Origin: Craspedostauros australis
Lineage: Eukaryota > Bacillariophyta > Bacillariophyceae > Mastogloiales > Achnanthaceae
Direction: 5' to 3'
Assembly: GCA_026770025.1 (NCBI GenBank)
Contig: JAMXDE010000013.1
Location: 1,798,001 to 1,862,000, forward strand
DNA: 64,000 nucleotides
The position numbers and the translations under genes were made by a program. Of the stretch, positions 1 through 9,857 are shown piece by piece (the stretch's first letter is position 1; each line of letters starts with the position of its first letter). The notes beneath the pieces are model-generated. The model did not search any database and was not told where the DNA came from. It was given only the letters and a program-made list of their open reading frames with translations.

Positions 1-3000
1 CATACGTACGGAGGAAGCGGATGGGTGGTGCCTATGCAAGGTATTTACCAAGGAAACGGAGCAGGGCCTGTCATATGGGCAGTGATCTCATCGCCCATAC
101 TGGAAGTGATGAAGAAGGAAGGGCACACCGCGCGATTTACGACAGCGGTGAGCGGCGAAGACGTGCAGATGGTAGGATATGCATTTGTGGATGACACGGA
201 CCTCGTGGTGAATGCGCGAAAAGGGGAAGGCATACAGGAGGCAATCCAGCGCATGCAACAAAGTGTGACGAGGTGGGAAAGCCTGGCGAGAGCGACAGGA
301 GGAGCGCTAGTCGTCGATAAATGCATGTGGTGGGCGATCGATTTCAGATGGGAAGAAGATGGATCATGGAGGTACGCAGAGGATGGCGAGAACCCGGCAA
401 GCTTGATGATGCGTGGGACGACCGGGCAGCTGCAGAAGATGCCAAGAAGTGAGGCGAGTCAGGCATTTGAGACACTCGGCGTCAAACTAGCTCCGGACGG
501 AAATGGGTCTGCGATCGAATCGACGCTGAAGGACAAGGCTGAGAAATGGGTGGAATCGGTACGGGCATGGCGAATGAGGAAAGAGGATGCAGAAGTGGCA
601 ATGAGAACCGTGTTGATGAAGAAATTGGAATACGTTCTGCCGGTGGCGCAGCTCTCGCGAACGCAATGCGACAATGTGATGCGCCCGGTATGGAGAACGA
701 TGATGTCAAAAATCGGATTCAACAAAGGGTTCCCCAGAGCAATGGCGTACGCGTCGCATGAGTGGCTTGGGGCCAATATGCATGAGCTTCACACAACACA
801 GGTAGTGGAACACGTGAAGATGGTATTGGAGCACGGAAGCAGGGACAACATGACAGGCCGGTTGCTAAGGGGCAGCATACAGGCAATGAAAACTGAAGTG
901 GGCGTAGGCAGCTCAGCGTTTGAGATCGATTTCAATAAGTGGGCATTTCTAGCGACAGATTGCTGGATCAAGACGGTCTGGCGAGAAACGCATGAGTGCA
1001 ATATCAGACTGAAGGAGAAAACAGACACGGCAGGGCCGGTCCATGCAAGAGATGAATGGTTGATGGTGGCACTAACGAGAGAAGGATATAGCAGGGAGCA
1101 ACGGATCCGACTGAATAGGTGCAGAATAGTGATGAAGGCGGTTAGCGTGGCAGATGTGGTGGAAGCAAGGAGCCGGCGAGTAGTGGCGAGAAATCCAATG
1201 GAAGAAGGAAGCAAGTGGAGAGGAAGAGAGTACATCCAATGGCCAAGGCAGGGACCCGTGCCACAGAAAGACTGGGCGCTGTGGAAACAGGCTGTGACGC
1301 GCATAGCAAAGACAGCAAGGCACAGTGAGGAGTGGGAATTGGAACAGGTCAGCGCGATACGGGCCGAGAACGGAAGAAAGCTGTGGACGCGCGAAGGGCC
1401 AAGAGAGTGGGCGGAATGGAGAAGCAAGGAAGGAATGGTTCCGGGCATGGAGCGATACCAACGCACGCAGCGAGCAGCGAGCGAGCCACCGGAAGGCGGG
1501 CGAGCAGTGTTCGTGCGGGAAATACGCCAGGAGATACATGTGGTTGGAGTCGGCGGCAGGGTCCAGCGGAGTCAGTCAAAATCAGACACACGATTAAGCA
1601 GGGCGGAAAAGCAGTGGCTGGAGGCAGTGGTTGCAGGAGAAGCAGTAGTGAGTACGGATGGATCGTTCAAAAACGGAAGAAGCACGGCGGCGTACTCACT
1701 CAACCGGCATGGGCGACGCAAGGGGTTGGTGAAAGCAGCAGCAGAGGTGCAAGGTCGCAAACAAGTGCAGAGTGCGTACCGCGCAGAGTTAGGAGGGATA
1801 CTCCAGGCGTTGCGACGAGTCGAGAGCATCATACGGCGTGACCGACAACGTCACAACATAGCCGGTAAAACGGTGATTGTGGCATGCGACAACAAAATGG
1901 CAGGCATCCACGCAGTCCAATACACACAAGATGTCGGTACGGCAGTCCAGCACTTCGACGTTCTCCGGGAGATACGAGGTATACAACGCAGGCTGCCAGT
2001 GAGACTACGATACAAGCACGTGTATGGCCACCAGTTGGAAAGAGACCGAGGAGTTGCACGGGACGAATTCGCTTTTTGGAACGACGAAGTCGATAAGCAG
2101 GCAGGAGCAGCGCAGTCGGGCGCCATGAAGTGCAGGGACAATGATGGGGGAGGCGACGAGTGGTCGGTGTGGCTGAACGGTGAGAAGGTGTGTACGAGGC
2201 TGACGGAGACGCTCCGCAACTACGTACAAGGCCAACGGACCACAGGATGGCAGCGCAAAGTAGGGCGCATCCGTACGGAGCAGATGTCGGCAGTGGATAT
2301 TACAGCGGCGAGGTTGGCCATGGGGCAAATCACGACAAGGCGCAGACAGTGGGTGGCAAAGCACGCATGCAGTTTCGGGCCAGTCGGCAGAAATATGCAC
2401 AAGTGGAAATTCTGGGCGACCAATCTGTGCCCAATTTGCGGGCAGTGCGAGGAAACGACGGATCATGTCATGCAGTGTCAGCACCCAACGGCCGTGGCGG
2501 TGCGACGGGCAGCTATGAAAGAATGGGAAACAGGACTGTTGGCCGGGCGAGGAAGCGGGTTGATGGTGCGCGAGTTAGTCAGGCAGGTCGGAGCATGGTG
2601 TGACGGTTTGAGACTGGAAGGCGAGCAAGGGCCACAATTGAGCAAGGCAGTCGCAGAGCAGGCAAGTATAGGATGGAATATGATGGTGAGAGGCAGATGG
2701 TCTAAGAAATGGGGACTAATGCAAGAGCAGATGATGGAGCTCCACGAGCAGCCAGGGACAGCGGCGCACTGGATTGCAAGAGCAATTGTGGGGTTGTGGG
2801 AAGTGCGGTGGAAGGCGTGGGAAGCGAGAAACAAGGTGCTGCACGAAAGCGAGTCAGGGATCGCGGTAGCGAAGTTGACGAGAGAGGCGGCGCGTGCAGT
2901 ACGCAAAGAATGGAGGAAAGGCGTGGGCAACCTAACGGGGGATGATGCGCGACTGTTGACCCTCACAACGGAGGCGGCAGTGAGACGGCAATCAGCAGCG

Positions 3001-3126
3001 AATCAGCTGACGTGGGTGAAGCAAGTGCAGGCGGCACGGGCGGCCAGCGCTAGACGGAAAAGGAGAAGGTCCGATTCGACAACAACAATGGCAGGAAGGG
3101 CACGGCGAGTCAGGTCGCGGCGTTAA
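1..3126 (+). CDS. LINE polyprotein, C-terminal part: reverse transcriptase, RNase H, CCHC motif (partial)
   Basis: The frame is already open at base 1, so the true start lies outside the window. The visible order is: the RT motif QGNGAGPVIW near base 55; the RT catalytic box AFVDDTDLV near base 181-210; a connection region; RNase H with STDGSF (about base 1650), the Glu of YRAELGGI (about 1780), the Asp of ACDNK (about 1885) and a late His/Asp pair (about 2030-2090); then a zinc-knuckle-like C-x2-C-x8-H-x4-C (CPICGQCEETTDHVMQC, about 2428); and a basic Arg-rich C-terminus. The stop is TAA at 3124-3126. The protein would copy its RNA at a nicked chromosomal target. No internal stop is seen in the visible part. 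Confidence 0.88.
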   Translation, partial: HTYGGSGWVVPMQGIYQGNGAGPVIWAVISSPILEVMKKEGHTARFTTAVSGEDVQMVGYAFVDDTDLVVNARKGEGIQEAIQRMQQSVTRWESLARATGGALVVDKCMWWAIDFRWEEDGSWRYAEDGENPASLMMRGTTGQLQKMPRSEASQAFETLGVKLAPDGNGSAIESTLKDKAEKWVESVRAWRMRKEDAEVAMRTVLMKKLEYVLPVAQLSRTQCDNVMRPVWRTMMSKIGFNKGFPRAMAYASHEWLGANMHELHTTQVVEHVKMVLEHGSRDNMTGRLLRGSIQAMKTEVGVGSSAFEIDFNKWAFLATDCWIKTVWRETHECNIRLKEKTDTAGPVHARDEWLMVALTREGYSREQRIRLNRCRIVMKAVSVADVVEARSRRVVARNPMEEGSKWRGREYIQWPRQGPVPQKDWALWKQAVTRIAKTARHSEEWELEQVSAIRAENGRKLWTREGPREWAEWRSKEGMVPGMERYQRTQRAASEPPEGGRAVFVREIRQEIHVVGVGGRVQRSQSKSDTRLSRAEKQWLEAVVAGEAVVSTDGSFKNGRSTAAYSLNRHGRRKGLVKAAAEVQGRKQVQSAYRAELGGILQALRRVESIIRRDRQRHNIAGKTVIVACDNKMAGIHAVQYTQDVGTAVQHFDVLREIRGIQRRLPVRLRYKHVYGHQLERDRGVARDEFAFWNDEVDKQAGAAQSGAMKCRDNDGGGDEWSVWLNGEKVCTRLTETLRNYVQGQRTTGWQRKVGRIRTEQMSAVDITAARLAMGQITTRRRQWVAKHACSFGPVGRNMHKWKFWATNLCPICGQCEETTDHVMQCQHPTAVAVRRAAMKEWETGLLAGRGSGLMVRELVRQVGAWCDGLRLEGEQGPQLSKAVAEQASIGWNMMVRGRWSKKWGLMQEQMMELHEQPGTAAHWIARAIVGLWEVRWKAWEARNKVLHESESGIAVAKLTREAARAVRKEWRKGVGNLTGDDARLLTLTTEAAVRRQSAANQLTWVKQVQAARAASARRKRRRSDSTTTMAGRARRVRSRR

Positions 3127-3365
3127 GCGCGACCGCGGGCAAGCAGCACCTCGGCCTTACAAAAAGAGAGTGAAGAGCATAGCGGAGGATTCCGGATGCC
3201 CAGTGCGGTATGTTTTATGGCCCGGTGGAGTGGCAACCAGCGGTAGACCCAGGAGTGAGAGCCCTAGGTAGGTCGTTCGAGCGCAGTCGGCCCGTTTGGG
3301 TTCGCTGTAAGCCGGCGACGTTAAAGCTTTCGAGGCGACCCTCTGATGAGGGGATAATCAGTGCG

Positions 3366-3383
3366 TTATTATTATTATTATTA
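3366..3383 (+). repeat. (TTA)6 tail of the LINE
   Basis: Six perfect TTA units close the LINE 3' UTR. Several LINE families end in short simple repeats rather than poly(A), and this fits that pattern. Confidence 0.8.
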
Positions 3384-3445
3384 GTGGTACGTTCTATATC
3401 TGCCAAACAGATCACCGTTACTCTCTTGAGAGAGATTTCGCTGAT

Positions 3446-5347
3446 TTAGGGTCGCGGTTGCGTTCCCCGTACCCTAGAAAGCTCATCCTTCATGAATTGG
3501 ATCAAACGATCGACGTGTTCGTTACCTGCATGATTGTTGCTGGAGCTGTGGTCGCGCACTGCATTGCGGTATTCGTCCAGGACGGCATAGGCAGCGGCCG
3601 TGTTGTCGGCTGATGCTGTTGTCTGTGATGGTAGTGGGAGAGCTGTTGACGATGTTCCTGTCGTTGTTTGCGATGTTGCGTGTTGCTGTGATGCCTGATC
3701 CACATCCAGGGCTCTTGAGAGTCGTTCCAACGGCTCATTCGTGATGATACCACGAGATGTCGCCACAGACGAGTCACCGACTGTGGCTGCAGCCTGCTGC
3801 TTGTGCTTCCTCCGTTTGTTGACGTGGTGGTCTCGTGATGTTTTCGTTAGGCAAGGTTGTGGTGATAGCGAAACTGGTGCACAAGTAGCGATTGTTGATC
3901 CTGGTTGCAACAGCGAGCTTGATTGCGCGGCGGCGGCTGCGTTGTGGAAGGGGTCAGGAGGGTGGTTGGAATGGATGGCACAACCAGTGCCGCACACCAA
4001 GAAGAAGCCATGCTGGTCGCATCGGACAGTCAGCTTGAACTTGCAGGTCCCATTGATATTGCTCGCCTTGGATTTGCTTCTCCTCGTGGATGGAGTGAGC
4101 GATGTGGCGGCTGGGCGATGTGTAGCTGGAGCACCCCTGCCGTTGGATGCAAACGTGGCATTGGGTTCGCTGCGTCGTTGGGGTGATGACCCGCTCGTCC
4201 GCAGCCTGGGAGACAACGCGACCGTCTCCGCGAGGATGTCGAGGTTGCTGTTGGTGGTTGCCATCGCATTGCTGCCGGGCTGTTGCGCTGTCTGCGATTC
4301 AGAATTCGAATCTTTCGTAGCCGCCATTTGCGTTGGAGGCCTTTGCTTGGTTCGACCATTCTGCTTCCTCGAGCCTCCATGTTTGCGGGATTGCGAGCAT
4401 CGCAGCAGCCGGCTCTCCTGTCTCGTTTGTCGATGGCCGTCGCTGATGAGATTGAAACCACACGTGTTCATCGTCGCGTGTCGTAAGGCGGCCATCAACT
4501 TGGGCCAATCACCATTCTTATCGAAGCCTGCCGCGCTGCTGTACTGCGATGAGAAGTAGATCTTGAAGTTTCTGTAGATGGGGTTGAGAAAGGTGAATAG
4601 GTCATCGCACGGCGTGTCGGGACCGGGTCCTCCGTCTTCATCTCCGTTGTTCATGGTGCTGTTCGATGTGGACGATACCGCTGAGGATGTTGTGTAGGAC
4701 ATGCCGGTGTAGCGTATGGTGAAAGGTAGCTTGGCTTGCCATGGTGCATGTGGTGCTGAAGTCATCGCCGATGGCATAGCGTTTTGCGACATTTGATTGG
4801 GGGGAGGAAGCGATGGTGGAGGGTTTGATGTCGATGATGTCATCGCGGGAGAAATTGGTATGGATTGGGCGCACTGCGATATCGATGGCAACAAGGGTGA
4901 TGGAGATGACGACGAGGATGATGCAGAAGATGAATGGCTCGAAACCGGAGCCGCGGATGCGTTGCCGATTCCGGCACTTGGCGCCGTCTTCACTGCGTGC
5001 TCGGTCAAGCGAGCTTCTTGATATTCTATTGCTATATTGTTGATGTTGTTGTTGATGTTGTTCTTGATGTTGTTCTTGATATTGTGGTGAGTAACAGGAA
5101 TAGATCGCACATCAGACGTTGTCGATGACACAGGCGCCAATGCCGGGATCTGCTGCTGATAAGCAAGTACTGAGAGTGCGTTGTTGGGATCGATGTTCAC
5201 ATCATCCGGACTGCTTCGCTTCATGCCCGCTCGCACACCGTTATCGTGGCTCGCGCTGTCGTTCCCATATCCTTTGCAATTGTCATGCCCGATTGTCGAC
5301 ATTGTTACGGCAGAACCCTCCTGAATGTGTGATAGCTCGATCCGCAA
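3446..5347 (-). CDS. Hypothetical protein with a FAR1/MULE-like zinc-cluster domain, split by a long insert
   Basis: A single-exon frame of 633 codons. The N-terminal third is low complexity (Asn, Ser and Pro runs). A folded segment follows from about residue 245, containing DLFTFLNPIYRNF and NTCGFNLISDGHRQ, then RLLRCSQSRKHGG. After an insert of about 115 low-complexity residues comes CKFKLTVRCDQHGFFLV and CAIHSNHPP. The order (CGF..., Cys-rich half, then C-x-F...HxxHPP half) resembles diatom proteins with a FAR1/FLYWCH/WRKY-GCM1-like DNA-binding fold found at the N-terminus of MULE transposases. No transposase core is present. It may be a domesticated DNA-binding protein. That assignment is by eye. 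The upstream side is divergent from the plastid protein gene at 6096. Confidence 0.62.
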   Translation of the reverse strand: MRIELSHIQEGSAVTMSTIGHDNCKGYGNDSASHDNGVRAGMKRSSPDDVNIDPNNALSVLAYQQQIPALAPVSSTTSDVRSIPVTHHNIKNNIKNNINNNINNIAIEYQEARLTEHAVKTAPSAGIGNASAAPVSSHSSSASSSSSSPSPLLPSISQCAQSIPISPAMTSSTSNPPPSLPPPNQMSQNAMPSAMTSAPHAPWQAKLPFTIRYTGMSYTTSSAVSSTSNSTMNNGDEDGGPGPDTPCDDLFTFLNPIYRNFKIYFSSQYSSAAGFDKNGDWPKLMAALRHATMNTCGFNLISDGHRQTRQESRLLRCSQSRKHGGSRKQNGRTKQRPPTQMAATKDSNSESQTAQQPGSNAMATTNSNLDILAETVALSPRLRTSGSSPQRRSEPNATFASNGRGAPATHRPAATSLTPSTRRSKSKASNINGTCKFKLTVRCDQHGFFLVCGTGCAIHSNHPPDPFHNAAAAAQSSSLLQPGSTIATCAPVSLSPQPCLTKTSRDHHVNKRRKHKQQAAATVGDSSVATSRGIITNEPLERLSRALDVDQASQQHATSQTTTGTSSTALPLPSQTTASADNTAAAYAVLDEYRNAVRDHSSSNNHAGNEHVDRLIQFMKDELSRVRGTQPRP

Positions 5348-5390
5348 ATTCTTGTCTTCTTCTCGAGACGGGTACGAGCAGAGACACTAA

Positions 5391-5411
5391 GAGAGAGAGA
5401 GAGAGAGAGAG
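5391..5411. repeat. (GA)n microsatellite
   Basis: About ten GA units, 44 bp upstream of the minus-strand start at 5347, in the shared divergent promoter region. Confidence 0.9.
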
Positions 5412-5673
5412 TCTCCTCGTAAGTGTTGGGCCTATTCCAGAGCGCGCGGTTGGACACGTTGGTTCGTCTGCTCTACTCTATTCTTCTTTGTCGTGTCACG
5501 CAACCAGCTTAGCTGCATTCCATGAACACTCTCTGCACACTCTCTCGATCAATCGATCGATCCGAAGAGGGACTGCTCCCCTGTCTTCACTGCTTTCGAT
5601 CACGTCTCTCTGTTCGTTTTGGGCTGGTGCCGGAATGCTCAAATTGTGGCGTGCCTCTGCACAGTCGTCAGCG

Positions 5674-5724
5674 TGATGTCATCAGAGAGGATTATCGAAC
5701 CCTTTGACGTCACATGATGACGTC
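5674..5724. promoter_or_regulatory. Cluster of CRE/CCRE-like elements in a divergent promoter
   Basis: The 748-bp gap between the divergent genes (5348-6095) contains TGATGTCATCA at 5674-5684, a perfect TGACGTCA palindrome at 5705-5712 and TGACGTC at 5718-5724, so two TGACGT cores lie 13 bp apart. TGACGT, ACGTCA and TGACGC are the CO2/cAMP-responsive elements bound by bZIP factors upstream of the Phaeodactylum plastid carbonic anhydrase gene. They lie about 370-420 bp upstream of the plastid protein start. Function is inferred. Confidence 0.4.
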
Positions 5725-5951
5725 GGCAAGAAATCAGAATGTCTTCAGATTGACTCCATGGAATGAAAAGCAATTTTCGACTCACACGAACACAAGAGCT
5801 CACGCGAAAGTTGAAGTTTGATTCGGAATCCATCAATCAACACACCACACAAACGCAAAAGAAGGCAAAGCGCCACAACCTCACACACCACCACACCCAA
5901 CGACACACCAATAGGGCTCTGCACAGATCCAACAACCGAAACCCAAACCGC

Positions 5952-5998
5952 CCACCGATCCACCGATCCACCGATCCATCCATCCATCCATCCATCCA
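5952..5998. repeat. CCACCGAT / CCAT short tandem repeat
   Basis: Three 8-bp CCACCGAT-type units run into about six CCAT units, about 100 bp before the plastid protein start and probably in its 5' UTR. Confidence 0.85.
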
Positions 5999-6095
5999 CA
6001 AACAGATTGCTGGCAACACCATTCACAAAGAAAAAGACGAGGCACTCACTTCGCTACTCCACTCTCTATTTTACGCCACTGCCGACAACACCAAC

Positions 6096-7266
6096 ATGAA
6101 GATCTCTCCAACCCTCGCGATCCTCGCGGCCGCCACATCCTGCAGCGCCTTCGCGCCATCGTACAGATCCCTGGGTGTGCGATCCACGCAACGATTCATG
6201 GCGGAGGCCGATGAGGCCAAACCATTGGAGGAAGCTGGTGGCGAGGACGCTCCAGTTTCCGACCCGTACGCGGCCATTGGAATTGAGAAGGAGGAACTGG
6301 CAATCGGTGTGGATGCTGGCGAGGTCTTGAAGTGGATCGGAACGTGAGTACAGCGGTTCTACCATTGATGCTGAGCGTCGCATGATACATCATACCTTTC
6401 TTGGACCAAAAACAGATCCATCAGCCAAGCCAAGTGAGGTGGAAGGCAGTTACTTTGGAAGGAAGATCCCAGGAATGAGATGAGGCTGAGGCTTGGCTTA
6501 CTTCGAAGTTGTGGAATGGATTGTGGCAAGCGATCTCATGAAACAAGCCGATGTTGAAAATTGTTTGGCATCACTGTATCTTTCAACGCCATGTACACCA
6601 TACCATCACTTCTCACACACCAACACACACTTCTCCGCGATTTGCATTCCGCCAATTCATTCGATGACCCGATTCCCGTTGCTACGCAGCAAGCAAGCGC
6701 TCGTCGAGAAATTCCAGCGCGACAACAAAGGCATGGACGAGGGCCGTGCCGATGAGGAGGTGCTCAAATTCTACATGGACGCCGAAATGCTGAACGCGTA
6801 CATCAAATTCGAACAGGACAAGGTGCTCAACCCACCCGACTACAAGGCCGAGGCGGAGGCGACTCTGTCGGATCCAAAAACAATTGCCACGTACGCTGCT
6901 TGGTTGATCGGTGGCGCATCGTTCGGATGGATTCGCAACACCATCGTCGAGCCAAAGTACGCATCAGGAGAATGGGAAGAAATTCGCATCGAGCTGCCCA
7001 CCATGCCGTGGATGGAGAAGGCAGCCAGCGAAGCGGCCGCCAGCAAGGCAGCGGCGGTACCAGTGACGAGCGACGTGGTTGCGCCAGCTGTGGAATCTGC
7101 AGCCACACCGGAATTGGTCACATCGACGATGGAAGGTGCCGACGTTACTGATGTTGCCGATGTTGTTTCGACCCTTGCAACCACCGCAAGTGATGCCGTC
7201 ACATCGACGGTGGAGAGTCTGATGACAGAAGGATCAGCTGCGATCGTTTCGTCACTCTTGCCATGA
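6096..7266 (+). CDS. Plastid-targeted membrane protein of unknown function (2 exons)
   Basis: Exons 6096-6343 and 6690-7266 give 274 residues. The 346-nt intron has a GTGAGT donor and a CAG acceptor, and joins in frame at ...LKWIGT/KQALVEKF. The N-terminus MKISPTLAILAAATSCSA followed by FAP is a textbook diatom bipartite plastid leader: an ER signal with cleavage just before Phe. Then follow an acidic mature N-terminus (EEAGGEDAPVSDPYAAIG), a helical charged stretch, one likely membrane segment (about residues 148-170, YAAWLIGGASFGWIRN), a conserved-looking EPKYASGEWEEIRIELP and an Ala/Thr/Val-rich tail. One TM after a plastid leader suggests a thylakoid or envelope protein, perhaps photosystem-associated. 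I do not recognise the family. Confidence 0.82.
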
Positions 7267-8225
7267 GCACGGCGAATGAATAGGATGCATGCGAGTAAGA
7301 GTACGTATAATGATGTGATTTAGAGACTTACGTATACCATGTTCATGTACAATATGCGATTGGACACAATGCGTGATCATTCAATAGTTGTGAAAGCGAC
7401 AGCACATGGCGCCGTTCTGTTCATTTCAGCGTGATGGAGGGCGATGCGACGTGAGAGATTGGGGAACTCCAAAAGATACTGCGGCTTGGCTACAACTATC
7501 GTTACATGATTGACACGATGCGTGCGGTGTGCAACGAACAGACAAGTGGTTTGCGACTGTGCTCATCACGTGCCTCGCACGCACGCATGGATGGAGAGTA
7601 GAATGCCACGGAACACAACTCCTCATTCCTTTCTCTACACAGATCGCATTAGAGTATCGGTGGGATGAAGTTCAGCGTGACATCCAATCCCGCTAAATGG
7701 ATCTTGTTTGAGTATTCGTGACTCCAATTTCGAAAATCAAATCACAACGTCGGCGAGTTTTTTTGTCTGAATCGACAAGATACAGAAGAAATGAACGACA
7801 GCAACGATGCTGTTGATGTCCAAAAGGAGATCAACTGCAACAACAACGACAGACTCGGAAGCCCGGTGGCATCGGTTCATCGGATATCATTTGCAAGGAT
7901 CAGGTCAAGACAGAGATCCATTCCAGTTGAATTGCAACCAATGCGACTGCTTCCATTGCCGCCAAACAGCTGAGGACGAAGTGAACCGCGACGGTGGTTG
8001 TGTCCGCAGTCGGTACGGCAGAGGCTCTGGAGGTTCGTTGCTCGGCGAGCATTCCGGTGTGGGTGGCTGCGACCAACATCAGAAGAACACGCCAGGGCAT
8101 CCTTCAGATCAGCATCGTCGTTATCACAGCTGGCATCAACTTCGCCATCTCTTCAGCAACACCTCTTGTCAGGTATAATAGAAAACTGCAGAACTGCACT
8201 GCACTGCACTGCAACAGACTGCACA
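7267..8225. other. Intergenic, no gene seen
   Basis: Lies between two plus-strand genes. No coding signal was accepted. A short GCACT repeat (about 8191-8213) sits just before the glycosyltransferase start. Confidence 0.6.
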
Positions 8226-9857
8226 ATGACGATATCAAAGATCTTCAACACGATAATCGTGCTGCTACTATGCTGGATTAGTTTCCAGTTCGGTGTCATG
8301 TGGAATCATGCTGTGGAACACAGCCAGATCGCCACGCAACAGAAGCTCCTGATGCAGCAGCAGGATTCCTTCTTGCCGACCAAGGACGAATTTACCGCAA
8401 GCGACATCGACACAACCCGCACCGGCGTCGATGAAGAGCTGCTGAAACAAGCCACTGCCGACGAAACGCCGCAACGAGACTACAAGTTCCCCATGTACCG
8501 CGACGCGCATCCACCTCAGGACCTGCCGCTGCGTCGGCCACGCACTTTCATGGGCATATTATCGGCCGATTACAGGAACGATCTGTCGTATCGCAAACGA
8601 CATCGCGAATTGTTCAAGCTGTGGAATGATCCGCGCGTGTGCACGCTGCCCGAATGGCATCGGGAGCAACGTGCATCGTGCGAGCTGATTTACACCTTCG
8701 TGTTGGGCGGGGGCAATCCGAATGGACCGACGCAGATTGTCAAACCGGGGATTCCGGTGTTGGCGACTAAGCCGATACCGAATGGGGTGGGGTACGATCT
8801 CGACAATGAAGATGTCGCCATATTGAATATCAAGTACGTTGGCAACGAATGTCGTGTGTCATCCGGTGTATGGTGTGGGATATCCTACGTACGAGTATGG
8901 TCGATATGAAAGATCGTTGAACTGGGTTTTGATCTCGCACTCACGTTCCACTGCTTTGCCCAATGCGTGGCCATACATTCATTTTCATACGAACGCATGC
9001 ACACCTTTATCATGCTTGTGCGCAAACTCCCACCTGCAGAGAAAACATGAATGAAGGCAAATCGCCAACCTTCCTGTACTTTGCCACAACGATCATGCAA
9101 CAGTACGATGGCATGATCGACTACGCCATGAAACTGGACGCGGATTCGCTATTGCATCTGCATGATTACTTGTATTTTGCCCATCGGCACTTGCCACCGG
9201 CACCATACAATACGGGCGTCTACGCCGGTGCGCTGAGAGACAAGGCGTACTGGCCAAAGCATACGCCGGAGGATGCTGTCCTGTTCGAATCGTATTTTGG
9301 AAATCATTACGAAGGTGTTCACTTGTACACGTGAGTACTAAGGAGTTGCCGAATGTGATTATGGATGGCATGAGGTCCAAATAGATCCACGGTGTGTGTG
9401 CCATGTGATGGACGTCCCTCACCAGACTCTTACCTTTGCTCTCCATGGAGCACAACCAATGGACTCTGTTGTGCTTGTGTCTCACACACCGTAAACTCTA
9501 CGACATCACAAACACGCTGATGTTCACGTTCACTTCCGATTCCTCTCACTCGCACAATGGACGCACCACAGAGCCGGACAATGCTACTTGCTAAGCAGGG
9601 ACCTTGCCGAATTCGTCGCCGAGGAGGCCCCATTCTCAAAACCGTACCAGGAGGGCCACGAGGATCACGACGTGTCCGCCATGGCATTCCATTCCCCCAC
9701 GCCGATCCATCTGCTGACGATATCGAAGCGGCAACGATTCTGGGAGCACCCGGTGAAAGGTGAACCGCGATGGCGCAGGGTGTGGAGTCGAGAGGTGGCT
9801 CGCATGGAAGGCAGTCAGTTCGAGGGAAGGACGCTACGGCTTTACACGGAAGTGTAG
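8226..9857 (+). CDS. GT31-type galactosyltransferase-like type II membrane protein (3 exons)
   Basis: Exons 8226-8833, 9040-9330 and 9599-9857 give 385 residues. The introns (206 and 268 nt) have GTACGT and GTGAGT donors and CAG/CAG acceptors, and all junctions keep frame. The N-terminus has a signal anchor (about residues 7-25, TIIVLLLCWISFQFGV) followed by a Gln-rich stem, as in Golgi glycosyltransferases. The catalytic part has the sugar-nucleotide Asp motif in AMKLDADSLLHLHDYL, then NTGVYAGALRDKAYWP, and the late GT31 signature in GHEDHDVSAMAF (compare E-D-V in the family). It probably transfers a hexose to glycoprotein or glycan acceptors in the Golgi. The acceptor cannot be read from the sequence. 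Confidence 0.85.

Larger units (their letters stand above)
1..3383 (+). mobile_element. Non-LTR retrotransposon (LINE), 3' part, cut by the left window edge
   Basis: The segment holds the C-terminal two thirds of a LINE polyprotein, a 3' UTR of about 240 nt, and a simple-repeat tail of six TTA units (3366-3383) in place of poly(A). A short hairpin (stem CCCTC/GAGGG, loop TGAT, 3339-3352) lies just before the tail. The 5' part (endonuclease, any ORF1, target duplication) would lie left of the window. The element ends 62 bp past the 3' end of the neighbouring minus-strand gene. An uninterrupted reading frame of over 1,000 codons suggests a fairly young copy. The clade was not assigned; an RNase H domain after RT is known in several LINE clades, including I-type ones. 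Confidence 0.88.

Noticed and set aside
3339-3353. CTGATGAG in the LINE 3' UTR as a hammerhead ribozyme core
   Set aside because: The bases are explained by a simple 5-bp hairpin and the matching GAAA and third helix of a hammerhead are not seen.
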